Assembly (NCBI RefSeq): GCF_900111245.1
Contig: NZ_FOGO01000007.1
Coordinates: 1 to 64,000 of the forward strand
DNA from: Streptomyces qinglanensis
GTDB taxonomy: Bacteria; Actinomycetota; Actinomycetes; Streptomycetales; Streptomycetaceae
Length of the DNA: 64,000 nt
Direction of reading: 5' to 3'
The position numbers and the translations under genes were made by a program. Shown in pieces: positions 44,147 to 52,661 of this stretch; positions within the stretch are counted from its first letter, which is position 1; each line of letters opens with the position of its first letter. The notes under the pieces are model-generated. The model made no database searches and was not told the origin of the DNA. It worked only from the letters and a program-made list of their open reading frames with translations.

Positions 44147-44727
44147 CCCTGCACCCCCAGGCAGTCCCGCAGCCGGATCAGGCCGTCCCGCAACCGTGTC
44201 TTGACCGTGCCGAGCGGCTGGGAGAGCAGTTCGGCGACCTCACGGTAGGTCAGGCCCTTGTAGTAGGCCAGTGTCACGGACTGGCGCTGGATCTGGGTGA
44301 GCGTGCGCAGGCAGCGGCGCACCTGCTCCCGCTCCAGCCGCGCCTCGACCTGCTCGACGACATGGTCGTAGTCGCGGGAGCCGGAGAGCTGTGCCGCCCG
44401 CAGCTCCCGGTCGCTCGCGGACTGCTCGGAGCGCACCCGGTCGACGGCGCGGCGGTGGGCGAGCGTCATCACCCAGGTCATCGCCGTGCCCTTGGCCGGG
44501 TCGAACCGGGCGGCCACCCGCCACACCTCCACCAGCACCTCCTGGGTGACCTCCTCCGACTGCGAGGGGTCGCGCAGGACGGACCGCACGAGCCCGAACA
44601 CCGGACCGACCACTCTCTCGTACATGGCGGCGAAGGCGTCCTGATCGCCTCGCGCCACCTGGACCAACAGGTCCCCCAGCTCGACGGGTCCCACCGCGGG
44701 GGACCCGAGGGCAGCGGCTTCATCCAC
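44143..44727 (-). CDS. sigK: ECF sigma factor SigK
   Basis: A 194-residue ECF sigma factor of the SigK/ECF19 group. Region 2 is seen as DAFAAMYERVVGPVFGLVRSVL and the -10-binding segment EEVTQEVLVEVWRVAARFDP with TWVMTLAHRRAVDRVR, and region 4 as TQIQRQSVTLAYYKGLTYREVA with LSQPLGTVKTRL. It is co-transcribed with rskA. A promoter of its own predicted type lies about 100 bases upstream, so it is autoregulated. Its targets in this window are the two divergent transcripts at 37.5 kb. Confidence 0.93.
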   Translation of the reverse strand: MDEAAALGSPAVGPVELGDLLVQVARGDQDAFAAMYERVVGPVFGLVRSVLRDPSQSEEVTQEVLVEVWRVAARFDPAKGTAMTWVMTLAHRRAVDRVRSEQSASDRELRAAQLSGSRDYDHVVEQVEARLEREQVRRCLRTLTQIQRQSVTLAYYKGLTYREVAELLSQPLGTVKTRLRDGLIRLRDCLGVQG

Positions 44728-44831
44728 CTGCCCTCACCCCCGGCGCTCCCGGCCCGGCCGGACGGTCACCGCGTGCGCGGCCTCGTACAGGAGACACGTT
44801 CTTCCCTTCTCGACATGACAGCTCCACCGCT

Positions 44832-44860
44832 GCTTCGGAGCCGCTCGCCCGGCGGATTGG
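44832..44860 (-). promoter_or_regulatory. SigK-type autoregulatory promoter of sigK-rskA
   Basis: On the minus strand, CCAATCC (44860-44854) precedes CGAAGC (44837-44832) with a 16-base spacer. Both boxes are identical to those of the molybdopterin-gene promoter. The leader to the sigK ATG would be about 98 bases. Confidence 0.82.
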
Positions 44861-45014
44861 TGGCGCACCCGCACCGGGCCGGGGCACCGGGCCGCCGGTG
44901 CCCCGCAGACGTGTCGCGTGCTCCGGAGGGTATCCGTCACCGGGACGATGCGGAGAAGCGGGCCGCAGCGGGTACCGGCGGCGGGGATCGCGGGACGGCC
45001 GAGGTGGAGGCAGG

Positions 45015-46574
45015 ATGGCGGAGCAGCAGGCGGACGGGCGGCGGTGCCTGGTGACGGGCGCGACCGGGTACATCGGAGGGCGGCTGGTGCCCGGACTGCT
45101 GGACGCGGGATACGCGGTGCGCTGCCTGGCGCGGTCGCCGGAGAAGCTGCGCGACCACCCCTGGGCCGACCGCGTCGAGGTGGTGGGCGGAGACCTCACG
45201 GACCGCGGCTCGACCGCGGCCGCGCTGCGCGGGGTCGACGTCGCGTACTACCTGGTGCACTCGCTCGGCACCGGGAGCGGCTTCGAGCAGACCGACCGGA
45301 GGGCCGCCCGGCTCTTCGCCGAGGAGGCCCGGACGGCCGGGGTGCGCCGGATCGTCTACCTCGGCGGCCTGGCACCCGCCGGGGTGGACGAGCGGGAGCT
45401 CTCGCCCCATCTGCGCTCCCGCGCCGAGGTCGGCCGCATCCTGCTGGAGTCGGGCGTGCCGACGGCGGTGCTGCGCGCCGCGGTCATCATCGGCTCCGGT
45501 TCGGCCTCCTTCGAGATGCTGCGGTATCTCACCGAGCGGCTGCCGCTGATGGTCACCCCGAGCTGGGTGCGCACCCGGATCCAGCCCGTCGCCGTACGGG
45601 ACGTGCTGCGGTGTCTGGTCGCCGCCGCGGCACTGCCGGCCGGTCTCAACCGCACCTTCGACATCGGCGGGCCGGACGTGCTCACCTACCGGGACATGAT
45701 GCTGCGCTACGCGTCCGTGGCGGGGCTGCCCCGGAGGCTGATCCTTCCCGTCCCGGTACTGACCCCGGGCCTCTCCAGCCACTGGATCGGGCTGGTCACC
45801 CCCGTGCCGCCCGCCGTGGCCCGGCCGCTGGCCGAGTCGCTGCGCCACGAGGTCGTCTGCCGCGAGAACGACATCGTGCGGTACCTTCCCGGACCGCCAC
45901 AGCAGCCGTTGCCGTTCACCCGTGCGGTGGAGCTGTCGCTGCGGCGGGTCCGCGAGCAGGAGGTGGCGACCCACTGGTCCTCGGCCTCCGTCCCGGGCGC
46001 GCCCAGTGATCCACTGCCCACGGATCCCGACTGGGCGGGCGGCACCCTGTACACCGACCGCCGGGCCCGCCGGGTGTCCGCCTCTCCGGACGCGCTGTGG
46101 CGGGTCGTCGAGGGCATCGGCGGGGAGAACGGCTGGTACTCCTTCGGCCCGCTCTGGGCTGCGCGCGGCTGGCTGGACCGGCTGCAGGGCGGGGTGGGGC
46201 TGCGGCGCGGCCGGCGCGACCCGGGACGGCTGCGGGTCGGCGACTCGCTGGACTTCTGGCGGGTGGAGGAGGTCCGGCCGGGAGAGCTGCTGCGGCTGCG
46301 CGCCGAGATGCGGCTGCCCGGACGGGCCTGGCTGGAGATGTACGTCGACCGGACCGCGGACGGCCGCACGCGCTACCGGCAGCGCGCTCTCTTCCGCCCG
46401 CACGGCCTGGCGGGCCACCTGTACTGGTGGAGTGTCGCCCCGTTCCACACCGTGCTCTTCGAGGGCATGGCCCGCAACATCGCCCGGGCCGCCGAGCACG
46501 GCACCGGGGACCGGCCCGCCGGCCGGAGGGCCGGACGCGGTCGCCGCGGCCGATCCCGGCGCCGCCGGCCGTAG
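45015..46574 (+). CDS. NAD(P)-binding SDR fused to DUF2867
   Basis: A 519-residue two-domain protein: an atypical SDR/NmrA-like NAD(P)-binding domain (about 8-300; LVTGATGYIGGRLVPGLL and YYLVHSLGTG) and a C-terminal DUF2867 domain (about 355-495; LWRVVEGIGGENGWYSF, and GHLYWWSVAPFH). Related proteins are widespread in stress-type actinomycete islands, but their substrates are unknown. The Arg-rich tail (RRAGRGRRGRSRRRRP) is unusual and might contact nucleic acid or membrane. GGAGG precedes the ATG at 45015. Confidence 0.8.
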   Translation: MAEQQADGRRCLVTGATGYIGGRLVPGLLDAGYAVRCLARSPEKLRDHPWADRVEVVGGDLTDRGSTAAALRGVDVAYYLVHSLGTGSGFEQTDRRAARLFAEEARTAGVRRIVYLGGLAPAGVDERELSPHLRSRAEVGRILLESGVPTAVLRAAVIIGSGSASFEMLRYLTERLPLMVTPSWVRTRIQPVAVRDVLRCLVAAAALPAGLNRTFDIGGPDVLTYRDMMLRYASVAGLPRRLILPVPVLTPGLSSHWIGLVTPVPPAVARPLAESLRHEVVCRENDIVRYLPGPPQQPLPFTRAVELSLRRVREQEVATHWSSASVPGAPSDPLPTDPDWAGGTLYTDRRARRVSASPDALWRVVEGIGGENGWYSFGPLWAARGWLDRLQGGVGLRRGRRDPGRLRVGDSLDFWRVEEVRPGELLRLRAEMRLPGRAWLEMYVDRTADGRTRYRQRALFRPHGLAGHLYWWSVAPFHTVLFEGMARNIARAAEHGTGDRPAGRRAGRGRRGRSRRRRP

Positions 46575-46764
46575 GGCCCTTCGGTCCGATCGGGCCCCGG
46601 GCCGGGTACCGCCGGAGCCGGAGGCGGTGGTGACCCGGGGCCCCGATCGGCGGCGCCCCGGTGGCACGCCCCGCGCTGCCCTGCTGATCTGGAGCAGGCG
46701 GCCGGCGGACCGCCGGGACGCAGACGGCACGCCGCGCCGGGCGGCGGGGTGGAGGTCGGGGACG

Positions 46765-47454
46765 ATGCACAGCGAGGGGCCGGAGCCGGACGGCGGCGAC
46801 GCGGATGCCGCGGGCCCGCACCAGGACTCGTTCACGAACCGCTGTGCCGTGCGCCGCGAGCAACTGGGGCTGTCCCGCGACGAGGTGGCCCGCCGTGCGG
46901 GCATGTCCGTCGCCTATCTCGACCGGCTGGAGTCCCTGAGCGACGACTTCGACCCGGCCGCCCTCATGCGCCTCGCCGCCGTCCTCGACCTCCCCTACGA
47001 CGAACTCAAGGAGGGCCCGCGGGAGCCGGGGCCGGGCCGGCGACCGGCCGCCGCCCACCCGCAGCTGAGCCGGATGTCGGAGGACGAGTGCTGGCGGCGG
47101 CTCGGGACACATGGAGTCGGCCGGGTCGGCCTGACCGACGGGCCCGCGCCGGTGATCCTGCCGGTCAACTTCCTGGCGGACGGGCGCACCGTGGTCTACC
47201 GGACCGAGGCGGGCGGACCGGCGGCCGCGGCGGACGGGGACGAGGTGGCCTTCGAGGTCGACCGGGTGGACGAGCGCCTCAGCAGCGGTTGGAGCGTCCT
47301 CCTCACCGGGACCGCCCGGCACGTCACCGATCCCGGCACGGTCGAGGACCTCGCCTCCCGGCCGGGCGCGGATCCGTGGGCGGGCGGGCGGCGCGAGCTG
47401 TGGATCCGCGTGCTGCCCGGTGAGGTGACCGGGCGCCGGATCCGTACCCGGTGA
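46765..47454 (+). CDS. XRE helix-turn-helix fused to PPOX-type flavin domain
   Basis: A 229-residue fusion. Residues about 25-85 form an XRE helix-turn-helix (RREQLGLSRDEVARRAGMSVAYLDRLE) and residues about 100-225 a pyridoxamine-5'-phosphate-oxidase-like (PPOX) split barrel (ECWRRLGTHGVGRVGLTDGPAPVILPVNF). Such proteins bind flavin or F420; the fusion could sense redox state and bind DNA. The stand-alone PPOX protein at 57264 has a closely similar second domain. The ATG at 46765 has GGAGG about ten bases upstream. Confidence 0.82.
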   Translation: MHSEGPEPDGGDADAAGPHQDSFTNRCAVRREQLGLSRDEVARRAGMSVAYLDRLESLSDDFDPAALMRLAAVLDLPYDELKEGPREPGPGRRPAAAHPQLSRMSEDECWRRLGTHGVGRVGLTDGPAPVILPVNFLADGRTVVYRTEAGGPAAAADGDEVAFEVDRVDERLSSGWSVLLTGTARHVTDPGTVEDLASRPGADPWAGGRRELWIRVLPGEVTGRRIRTR

Positions 47455-47543
47455 TCCGGGCGCGGGCCTCGAACGCCGTTCGCCGCCGGGTAACGGGCCC
47501 CGGACGCGCGGGCGACCGCGCCGCCGTACGCTCCGCACGTCCG

Positions 47544-47607
47544 GGTACGCGTGCGTGGGTACGCGGGAACGCGTGCGTGGGAACGCGTGCGTGGGAACGC
47601 GTGCATG
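47544..47607. repeat. Tandem 14-base repeats
   Basis: A GG(A/T)ACGCGTGCGTG unit occurs at 47544-47557 (variant), 47566-47579, 47580-47593 and 47594-47607 (last copy with one change), with an eight-base partial unit between the first two. It fills the gap between the convergent XRE-PPOX and stress-protein genes. Confidence 0.88.
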
Positions 47608-47655
47608 CGCGCCCGTGTCGCCGGCCGCGCGACCGGCGGGCGGCGGGGCGGCGGA

Positions 47656-48558
47656 TCACGTGTGCGGGACGACGGCGACGGGGGTGCGGGAGTGGTGCAT
47701 CACCGCGTGCACCACGGATCCGACGTGGGGGCCGAACCGGGAGGTGCGCTGCCGTCGTCCGACCACGAGCAGACACCCGTTCTCGGCGGCCTTCACCAGC
47801 AGCGCCGCCGGCTGTTCGAGGAACGCCCGGACATCGACCTGCACGTCGGGATGCTTCTCGCGCCAGGGCCGCACCCTGGCGGTGACGGCGGCCGCGCGTT
47901 CCGCCAGCAGTTCGTCCAGGGCCATGGTGGCCCGGGGCAGGGTGCGCGCACCGTAGTAGGCGGGTGGCTCCCAGCCGTGCCGGATCTCCAAGGGCGCCGT
48001 GCGGCGCCCGGCGGCCTCGAAGGCGAAGTCCAGCAGTTCGTCGCAGGGGCGGCTCAGGTCCACGCCGGCGACCACAGGGCGCGCGGCACCGTGCGCCGCG
48101 TCCGCTGCGGGCGCCTCGTCCGCCTGCGGGCTTCCCGCACGGGCCCGGACGAGGACGACGGGGCACTGCGCGTGCGCGACGGCGGGCAGGGCGACGGAGC
48201 CGACCAGATAGCCCCCCAGGGTGCTGAATCCGCGCGACCCGATGACCAGCAGATCCGAGGTCTCCGACAGGTCGGTGAGCAGCCGGGCCGGCTCCCCCGT
48301 CGCGCTCTTCGTCGTGACGGGCAGGTCGGGGAAGTCGCCCGCCAGTTCGGCGGTGGCCTCGTGCAGGACCTGCTCGGTGTGGCGGCGGGGCGCGTCGCTC
48401 TCGTCCGGGGCGACGAGCTGGTCCAGCGCACTGTCGGCGACCTGCACGTGCACGAGCTGGAGCGGTGCGTCGCGGGCGGTCGCCTCACGCGCTGCCCAGC
48501 GGACCGCGGCTGTGCTTTCCGGGGTTCCGTCGGTACCCGCCGTGACGAGATGGGCCAT
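47656..48558 (-). CDS. Tandem-domain universal stress protein 1
   Basis: A 300-residue protein made of two UspA domains (about 1-145 and 155-300). Both keep the ATP-type G-x2-G-x9-G-S/T pattern: GSRGFSTLGGYLVGSVALP in the first, and VGRRQRTSRFGPHVGSVVHAV in a degenerate form in the second. Usp proteins of this type are the main members of DevR/OsdR hypoxia regulons. The ATG at 48558 has GGGAGCGG upstream. It is divergent from another Usp gene; the 307-base gap between them shows no clear operator. Confidence 0.9.
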   Translation of the reverse strand: MAHLVTAGTDGTPESTAAVRWAAREATARDAPLQLVHVQVADSALDQLVAPDESDAPRRHTEQVLHEATAELAGDFPDLPVTTKSATGEPARLLTDLSETSDLLVIGSRGFSTLGGYLVGSVALPAVAHAQCPVVLVRARAGSPQADEAPAADAAHGAARPVVAGVDLSRPCDELLDFAFEAAGRRTAPLEIRHGWEPPAYYGARTLPRATMALDELLAERAAAVTARVRPWREKHPDVQVDVRAFLEQPAALLVKAAENGCLLVVGRRQRTSRFGPHVGSVVHAVMHHSRTPVAVVPHT

Positions 48559-48865
48559 GTTCCGCTCCCTGGCCGGAAAACTCCGTACTCCGCATACCGG
48601 ACTCCTCCAGGTTCCCGCGGTCCCGCTGAGCTGTCCACCGGCGCCGCGCACAGCAGTCCGGAGCGGCCGGGGCCGCGCACCGGACCAGGATGCGCCGGCA
48701 GGATCCCGTGCCCGGACCGCCGCCGCCCTCCGCGCCCCGGCGGGACTGTGCGCAACCGGTGTGCCACCCAGCGGGCACACCGTGCGGGCGGCGGCACCAG
48801 CGGGTTCACTCCTTATGAGGGAGGGACGCAATCGCCGATCCGGCAGGGCGGAGGCTGAGTCAGCA

Positions 48866-49753
48866 ATGACGGACACCATCGCAGTGGGCTTCGACGGGTC
48901 CGCGGAGAGCCAGGCAGCGATCGACTGGGCGGCGCTGGAGGCCGAGCGGCAGGGCGTGGGGCTCCGCCTGGTCCACGTGTGGCGCTGGCAGCCGCACACC
49001 TCGGCCGCCGACCCGGACAAGGAACACGAGTGGATCGCCCGTGTGCCGCGGGAGGCGGCGCAGCGGCTGGCCGAGCACCACCCCGGCCTGCGGGTGGAGC
49101 AGTTGAGCGTGCCGGGGGTGGCGGCCGATGTGCTGATCGAGCTGACGGAGGACGCGCGGCTGCTCGTGCTCGGCTCCCGGGCCCTGGGCAGGGCGAGCGG
49201 ATTCCTGCTGGGCTCGGTCGGGCAGGAGGTCACCGCCCGCGCCGAGTGCCCGGTCGTGCTGGTGCGGGCGTCCTTCCAGGACGAGGAGGTGCGGGAGAGC
49301 CGGACTCCGCGGGAACGCCCCTCGCCCGGGCCGGTCGTGGTCGGGCTCGATCTGGTCAAACCCAGCCGGGCGATCCTGCAGTTCGCCTTCGAGGCCGCGG
49401 CGCTGCGGGGTACGGGCCTGCGCGCGGTCCACGTGTGGAAGCTGCCCGCGGTCTTCACCTACGGACCCCGGATGATCGACCAGACCCAGCGCTCGGAGCT
49501 GGGACGGCGCGAGCATCAGCTGCTCTCGACCGCGGTGCTTCCGTGGCGGGAGGAGTACCCGCAGGTCACGGTGGACGAGCAGGCGGCGCCGGGGAACGCG
49601 TCGCGGCACCTGATCGAGCGGGCCGACGACGCGTCGCTGCTGGTGGTCGGGCGACGTGTGCAGCGGCCGGCGCTCGGCACCCGGCTGGGCCCGGTCACCC
49701 AGGCCGCCCTGCACCATGCCACTCCCCCGGTGGCGGTGGTCCCGCACATCTGA
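48866..49753 (+). CDS. Tandem-domain universal stress protein 2
   Basis: A 295-residue protein of two UspA domains, starting with the typical IAVGFDGSAESQAAIDWA. The nucleotide motif GSRALGRASGFLLGSVGQEV is seen in the first domain and VGRRVQRPALGTRLGPVTQA in the second. It is 40% or so like its neighbours by eye, a paralogue family in this island. The ATG at 48866 has GGAGG about 12 bases upstream. Short intergenic gap to the convergent ltrA gene. Confidence 0.9.
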   Translation: MTDTIAVGFDGSAESQAAIDWAALEAERQGVGLRLVHVWRWQPHTSAADPDKEHEWIARVPREAAQRLAEHHPGLRVEQLSVPGVAADVLIELTEDARLLVLGSRALGRASGFLLGSVGQEVTARAECPVVLVRASFQDEEVRESRTPRERPSPGPVVVGLDLVKPSRAILQFAFEAAALRGTGLRAVHVWKLPAVFTYGPRMIDQTQRSELGRREHQLLSTAVLPWREEYPQVTVDEQAAPGNASRHLIERADDASLLVVGRRVQRPALGTRLGPVTQAALHHATPPVAVVPHI

Positions 49754-49882
49754 GGAGGCGTGCGCGGAGCACACGACGCGGCCCCGTCGGCGCCCGGCCG
49801 CGACCGCGGGCCCGGCAGCCGGGATCAGGCCCGCCCGGCGCCCCCGCGGCCCCGGGCCGGGGCCGCTCGCCGCCCGCGCGCT

Positions 49883-51088
49883 TCAGCCCCGCGCACCCAT
49901 CCGGCGCCGCAGGACCACCAGGTTGGCGGTGAGCGTCGCGGCGACGGCCAGTCCCATGCCGAACACGGCACCGCCCATCCCGAACACCGGCGGGCTGAAG
50001 CCCAGTCCCAGCACCACGAGCGCCCCGGCCACCACCAGCAGGGCGTGCCCGACCGCTCCGGTCCCGGTCATCCGGTGCAGCACGCCCAGCACGAGCAGCA
50101 CGACCACCACGGGTACGGCGACCGCGAGCCCCGCGGCCCGCTCGGTCAGGTGCGCGTGGTGCTCGGTCGTGTCCAGGGCGACCTCCAGGCCGCCGCCCAC
50201 CGCCGCCAGCGCCGCGAAGACCGCGTAGTGGCCGTATCCCCACACCAGCGCGGTGCGCAGCGTGGTCAGTTCGGCTTCGCTGCCGGTGAAGTAGATCCAC
50301 CACAGGGCGAAGACGAGCAGCAGCCCGCCGAGGGCGATCAGCAGCACGGTGGCGGACAGGCCGTGGTCGGTGACGGCGGACTGGACGGCGGTGAGACTGG
50401 CGAGGATGACCTCGCCGAGCACGATGATGGTGAACAGGCCGTACCGTTCGGCGATGTGTCCGGGGTGCCAGGTGGTGGCCCCGCCCCGGGACTCGGCCCA
50501 GGCGGGTACGGCCAGTTCGGCCACCACCAGCAGGACGAAGGTGGCCGGCGCCCACCCGCCCGTGGCCCACAGCCGGGCGACCCATCCGCACTGCACCACG
50601 GCGACACCCGCCGCGTACCGCAGGGCGCTCCGCCGCCCGTCGGGATGCCCGGCCGCCGCCCGGAGCCACTGGGCGATCATCGCGAGGCGCATCAGGACGT
50701 AGCCGACCACCACGGTCGAGAAGTCGCCGTCCTGGAACGCCTCGGGCACTCCGGCGGCGAGGACCAGGGCACCCGCCATCTGCAGCAGCGTCAGCAGCCG
50801 GTAGGGGACGTCGTCGGTGTCGTAGGCGGAGGCGAACCAGGTGAAGTTCATCCACGCCCACCAGATCGCGAAGAACACGGCGGCGTACCCGGCGAGTCCG
50901 GACCCCAGATGCCCCTCGGCCCAGGCGTGGTGGAGCTCGGCGGCGGCCTGGGCGACCGCCACCACGAACGTCAGGTCGAACAGCAGCTCCAGGGGTGTGG
51001 CGGCACGGTGCTCCTCACCGGGGTCCCGTCCGCGCATCACCCGCCGCAGGGTCCCGGTCCGCTCCGCGAAGTTCCCGCCTGCACTCAT
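49883..51088 (-). CDS. ltrA: Low temperature requirement A (LtrA) family membrane protein
   Basis: A 401-residue integral membrane protein with about 11 helices. The N-terminal signature TPLELLFDLTFVVAVAQAAAELHH and the central HIAERYGLFTIIVLGEVIL are diagnostic for the LtrA family, whose transport or enzymatic role is unknown. It lies between stress-protein genes and probably belongs to the same response. The ATG at 51088 has GGGAGCAG upstream. Confidence 0.88.
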   Translation of the reverse strand: MSAGGNFAERTGTLRRVMRGRDPGEEHRAATPLELLFDLTFVVAVAQAAAELHHAWAEGHLGSGLAGYAAVFFAIWWAWMNFTWFASAYDTDDVPYRLLTLLQMAGALVLAAGVPEAFQDGDFSTVVVGYVLMRLAMIAQWLRAAAGHPDGRRSALRYAAGVAVVQCGWVARLWATGGWAPATFVLLVVAELAVPAWAESRGGATTWHPGHIAERYGLFTIIVLGEVILASLTAVQSAVTDHGLSATVLLIALGGLLLVFALWWIYFTGSEAELTTLRTALVWGYGHYAVFAALAAVGGGLEVALDTTEHHAHLTERAAGLAVAVPVVVVLLVLGVLHRMTGTGAVGHALLVVAGALVVLGLGFSPPVFGMGGAVFGMGLAVAATLTANLVVLRRRMGARG

Positions 51089-51240
51089 CCCGCTGCTCCC
51101 GCCCGGTGCTCGTCCGTCGCCCGCGGCCGGCCGCCGCGGGGCCCGCAGACGATCCAACCGGAGGAGCCCGGCCGCGGCCCTGCGACGCACCGGCCGCCCG
51201 GAGCCCGCACCCGGCGGCGGAGCCCGGAGCCGAGGGCGCG

Positions 51241-52149
51241 TCAGCCGTGGGCGACGACGGCGACCGGAGCGGCCGCGTGGTGCAGGACGGCGTGGGTGAC
51301 CGAGCCGATTCGGGCGCCGATCCGGCCGTGCCGCGCACGGCGGCCCACGACGATCAGCGATCCGTCCCCGGAAGCCTCCACCAGGTGGCCCGCGGGACTG
51401 CCGATCCGGGACTCCTCCCGGACCTCCACGTCGGGGTACTTCTCGCACCACGGCCGCAGCGCCTCGGTGATCTCGGCGGCCTTCTGCCGGGCGAGCTCCT
51501 CGTGCAGACCGAGGACCGCCGACATGCCGTAGACGTAGTAGGGCGGCAGGTTCCAGGCGTGGACGGCCCGCAACGGGGCGGCTCGGCGGGCCGCCTCCTC
51601 GAAGGCGAAGGCGAGCACGGTGTCGTTGGGGCTGGCCGCGTCGAGGCCGAGCACGACGGGGCGGAAGCCGGTCGCGGCGGAGGGGACACCGGCGGGGTCC
51701 ATGGCGTGCTCGTCCGCGGCCTGCTCCCCGGCCCGCACGAAGACCACCGGCCGCTCGACCCGTGCGGCGACGGCCAGTCCCACGGAGCCGACCAGGTATC
51801 CCCCGAGCCCGCCGAGGCCGCGGGAACCGAGCACCAGCAGTTCGGCGTCCTTGGCGGCAGCGGTCAGCACCGCGTCGGGCGCTCCCTCGTGCAGTTCGAC
51901 GGCCACCTCCACCCCTGGGTGGCGCAGCCGGATGCCGTCGGCCGCCTCGCGGGGGATCCGGTCGGCCCAGTCCTGGAACGTCTCCGCAGCGGCCGCCGAG
52001 GGCGTGTACGTGAGCGGCGCCGGGGCGGGCTCGCGCACGTGCAGCAGCCGCAGCGGCAGGCCGCGCAGCCCGGCCTCCCGGGCCGCCCACTCGGCGGCGG
52101 CCCGGCTCTCGGGGGAGCCGTCGAGGCCCACGGTCACATTGCGGGACAT
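51241..52149 (-). CDS. Tandem-domain universal stress protein 3
   Basis: A 302-residue protein with two UspA domains (VTVGLDGSPESRAAAEWAA at the start; GSRGLGGLGGYLVGSVGLAV; second-domain VGRRARHGRIGARIGSVTHAV). The second domain contains an insert NLPPYYVYGMSAVLGLHEEL typical of the actinomycete hypoxia-type Usps. The ATG at 52149 has GAGGTGG upstream. It is upstream of ltrA on the same strand with a 152-base gap. A strong hairpin sits 52 bases before its start. Confidence 0.9.
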   Translation of the reverse strand: MSRNVTVGLDGSPESRAAAEWAAREAGLRGLPLRLLHVREPAPAPLTYTPSAAAAETFQDWADRIPREAADGIRLRHPGVEVAVELHEGAPDAVLTAAAKDAELLVLGSRGLGGLGGYLVGSVGLAVAARVERPVVFVRAGEQAADEHAMDPAGVPSAATGFRPVVLGLDAASPNDTVLAFAFEEAARRAAPLRAVHAWNLPPYYVYGMSAVLGLHEELARQKAAEITEALRPWCEKYPDVEVREESRIGSPAGHLVEASGDGSLIVVGRRARHGRIGARIGSVTHAVLHHAAAPVAVVAHG

Positions 52150-52200
52150 GGCGTCCACCTCTCGTTTCGGGTGCTGTTCCCAGCATCGGCGCCGGGACGG

Positions 52201-52237
52201 GGCGCCGGGCAGGGGCCGCAGGTCCCTGCCCGGCGCC
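52201..52237. other. Hairpin upstream of a stress-protein gene
   Basis: Perfect 14-base arms (52201-52214 and 52224-52237) enclose a 9-base loop. No gene ends here, so it is not an ordinary terminator. The centre (GGGGC-5-GTCCC) is close to a DevR/OsdR-type half-site pair. Confidence 0.6.
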
Positions 52238-52419
52238 CATCGGCCCCCCGGACCGGGGCCCCTCCGGCCCGGAGCGGCAGGAGGACATCCGCGGCCGGGA
52301 GTATCCCCGCGGGAGAACGCTGCGGCGCCCGAATCCGCGTTCACCCGATAACAGGATGAACCTGTCCGGATAACGGTCACGTCACGCGCCCAGGCACTTT
52401 GATTAGTTACTCGCCGTTA

Positions 52420-52435
52420 TGTGATTTACATCACG
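52420..52435. promoter_or_regulatory. Crp-like operator upstream of the AGCS symporter
   Basis: TGTGATTTACATCACG matches the Crp/Fnr-type palindrome TGTGA-N6-TCACA at all but one position. It lies in an unusually A+T-rich stretch, about 230 bases before the symporter start. The rest of the 52150-52661 gap has only the hairpin at 52201. Confidence 0.55.
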
Positions 52436-52661
52436 TGTGAATCCGCAATGAACATGCTAGAACAACGCAATCCCGTATCCGGCTCCACCCCATGCCGGCT
52501 CTGCGGACTACCGGTATCAACTGCACAACCAGGGCGATCGCGGTTCGAGTCCGCGGACCGATTCCCTCCCCTCGCCGATCGGACGACGGCGTTCTGCACC
52601 ATGTCCGCTCACCGCGGCGCAGTCTCCCATGCGTCGGCCCGCCCTACAGGTGGTAACCACT

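Noticed and set aside
47544-47607. CRISPR-like array
   Set aside because: Repeats are directly adjacent 14-base units without spacers, and no cas genes are near.
52539-52555. tRNA-like T-arm (CGCGG-TTCGAGT-CCGCG) upstream of the symporter
   Set aside because: The stem and loop fit a tRNA T-arm, but no matching acceptor stem, D-arm or anticodon arm can be formed upstream, so it is a chance hairpin.
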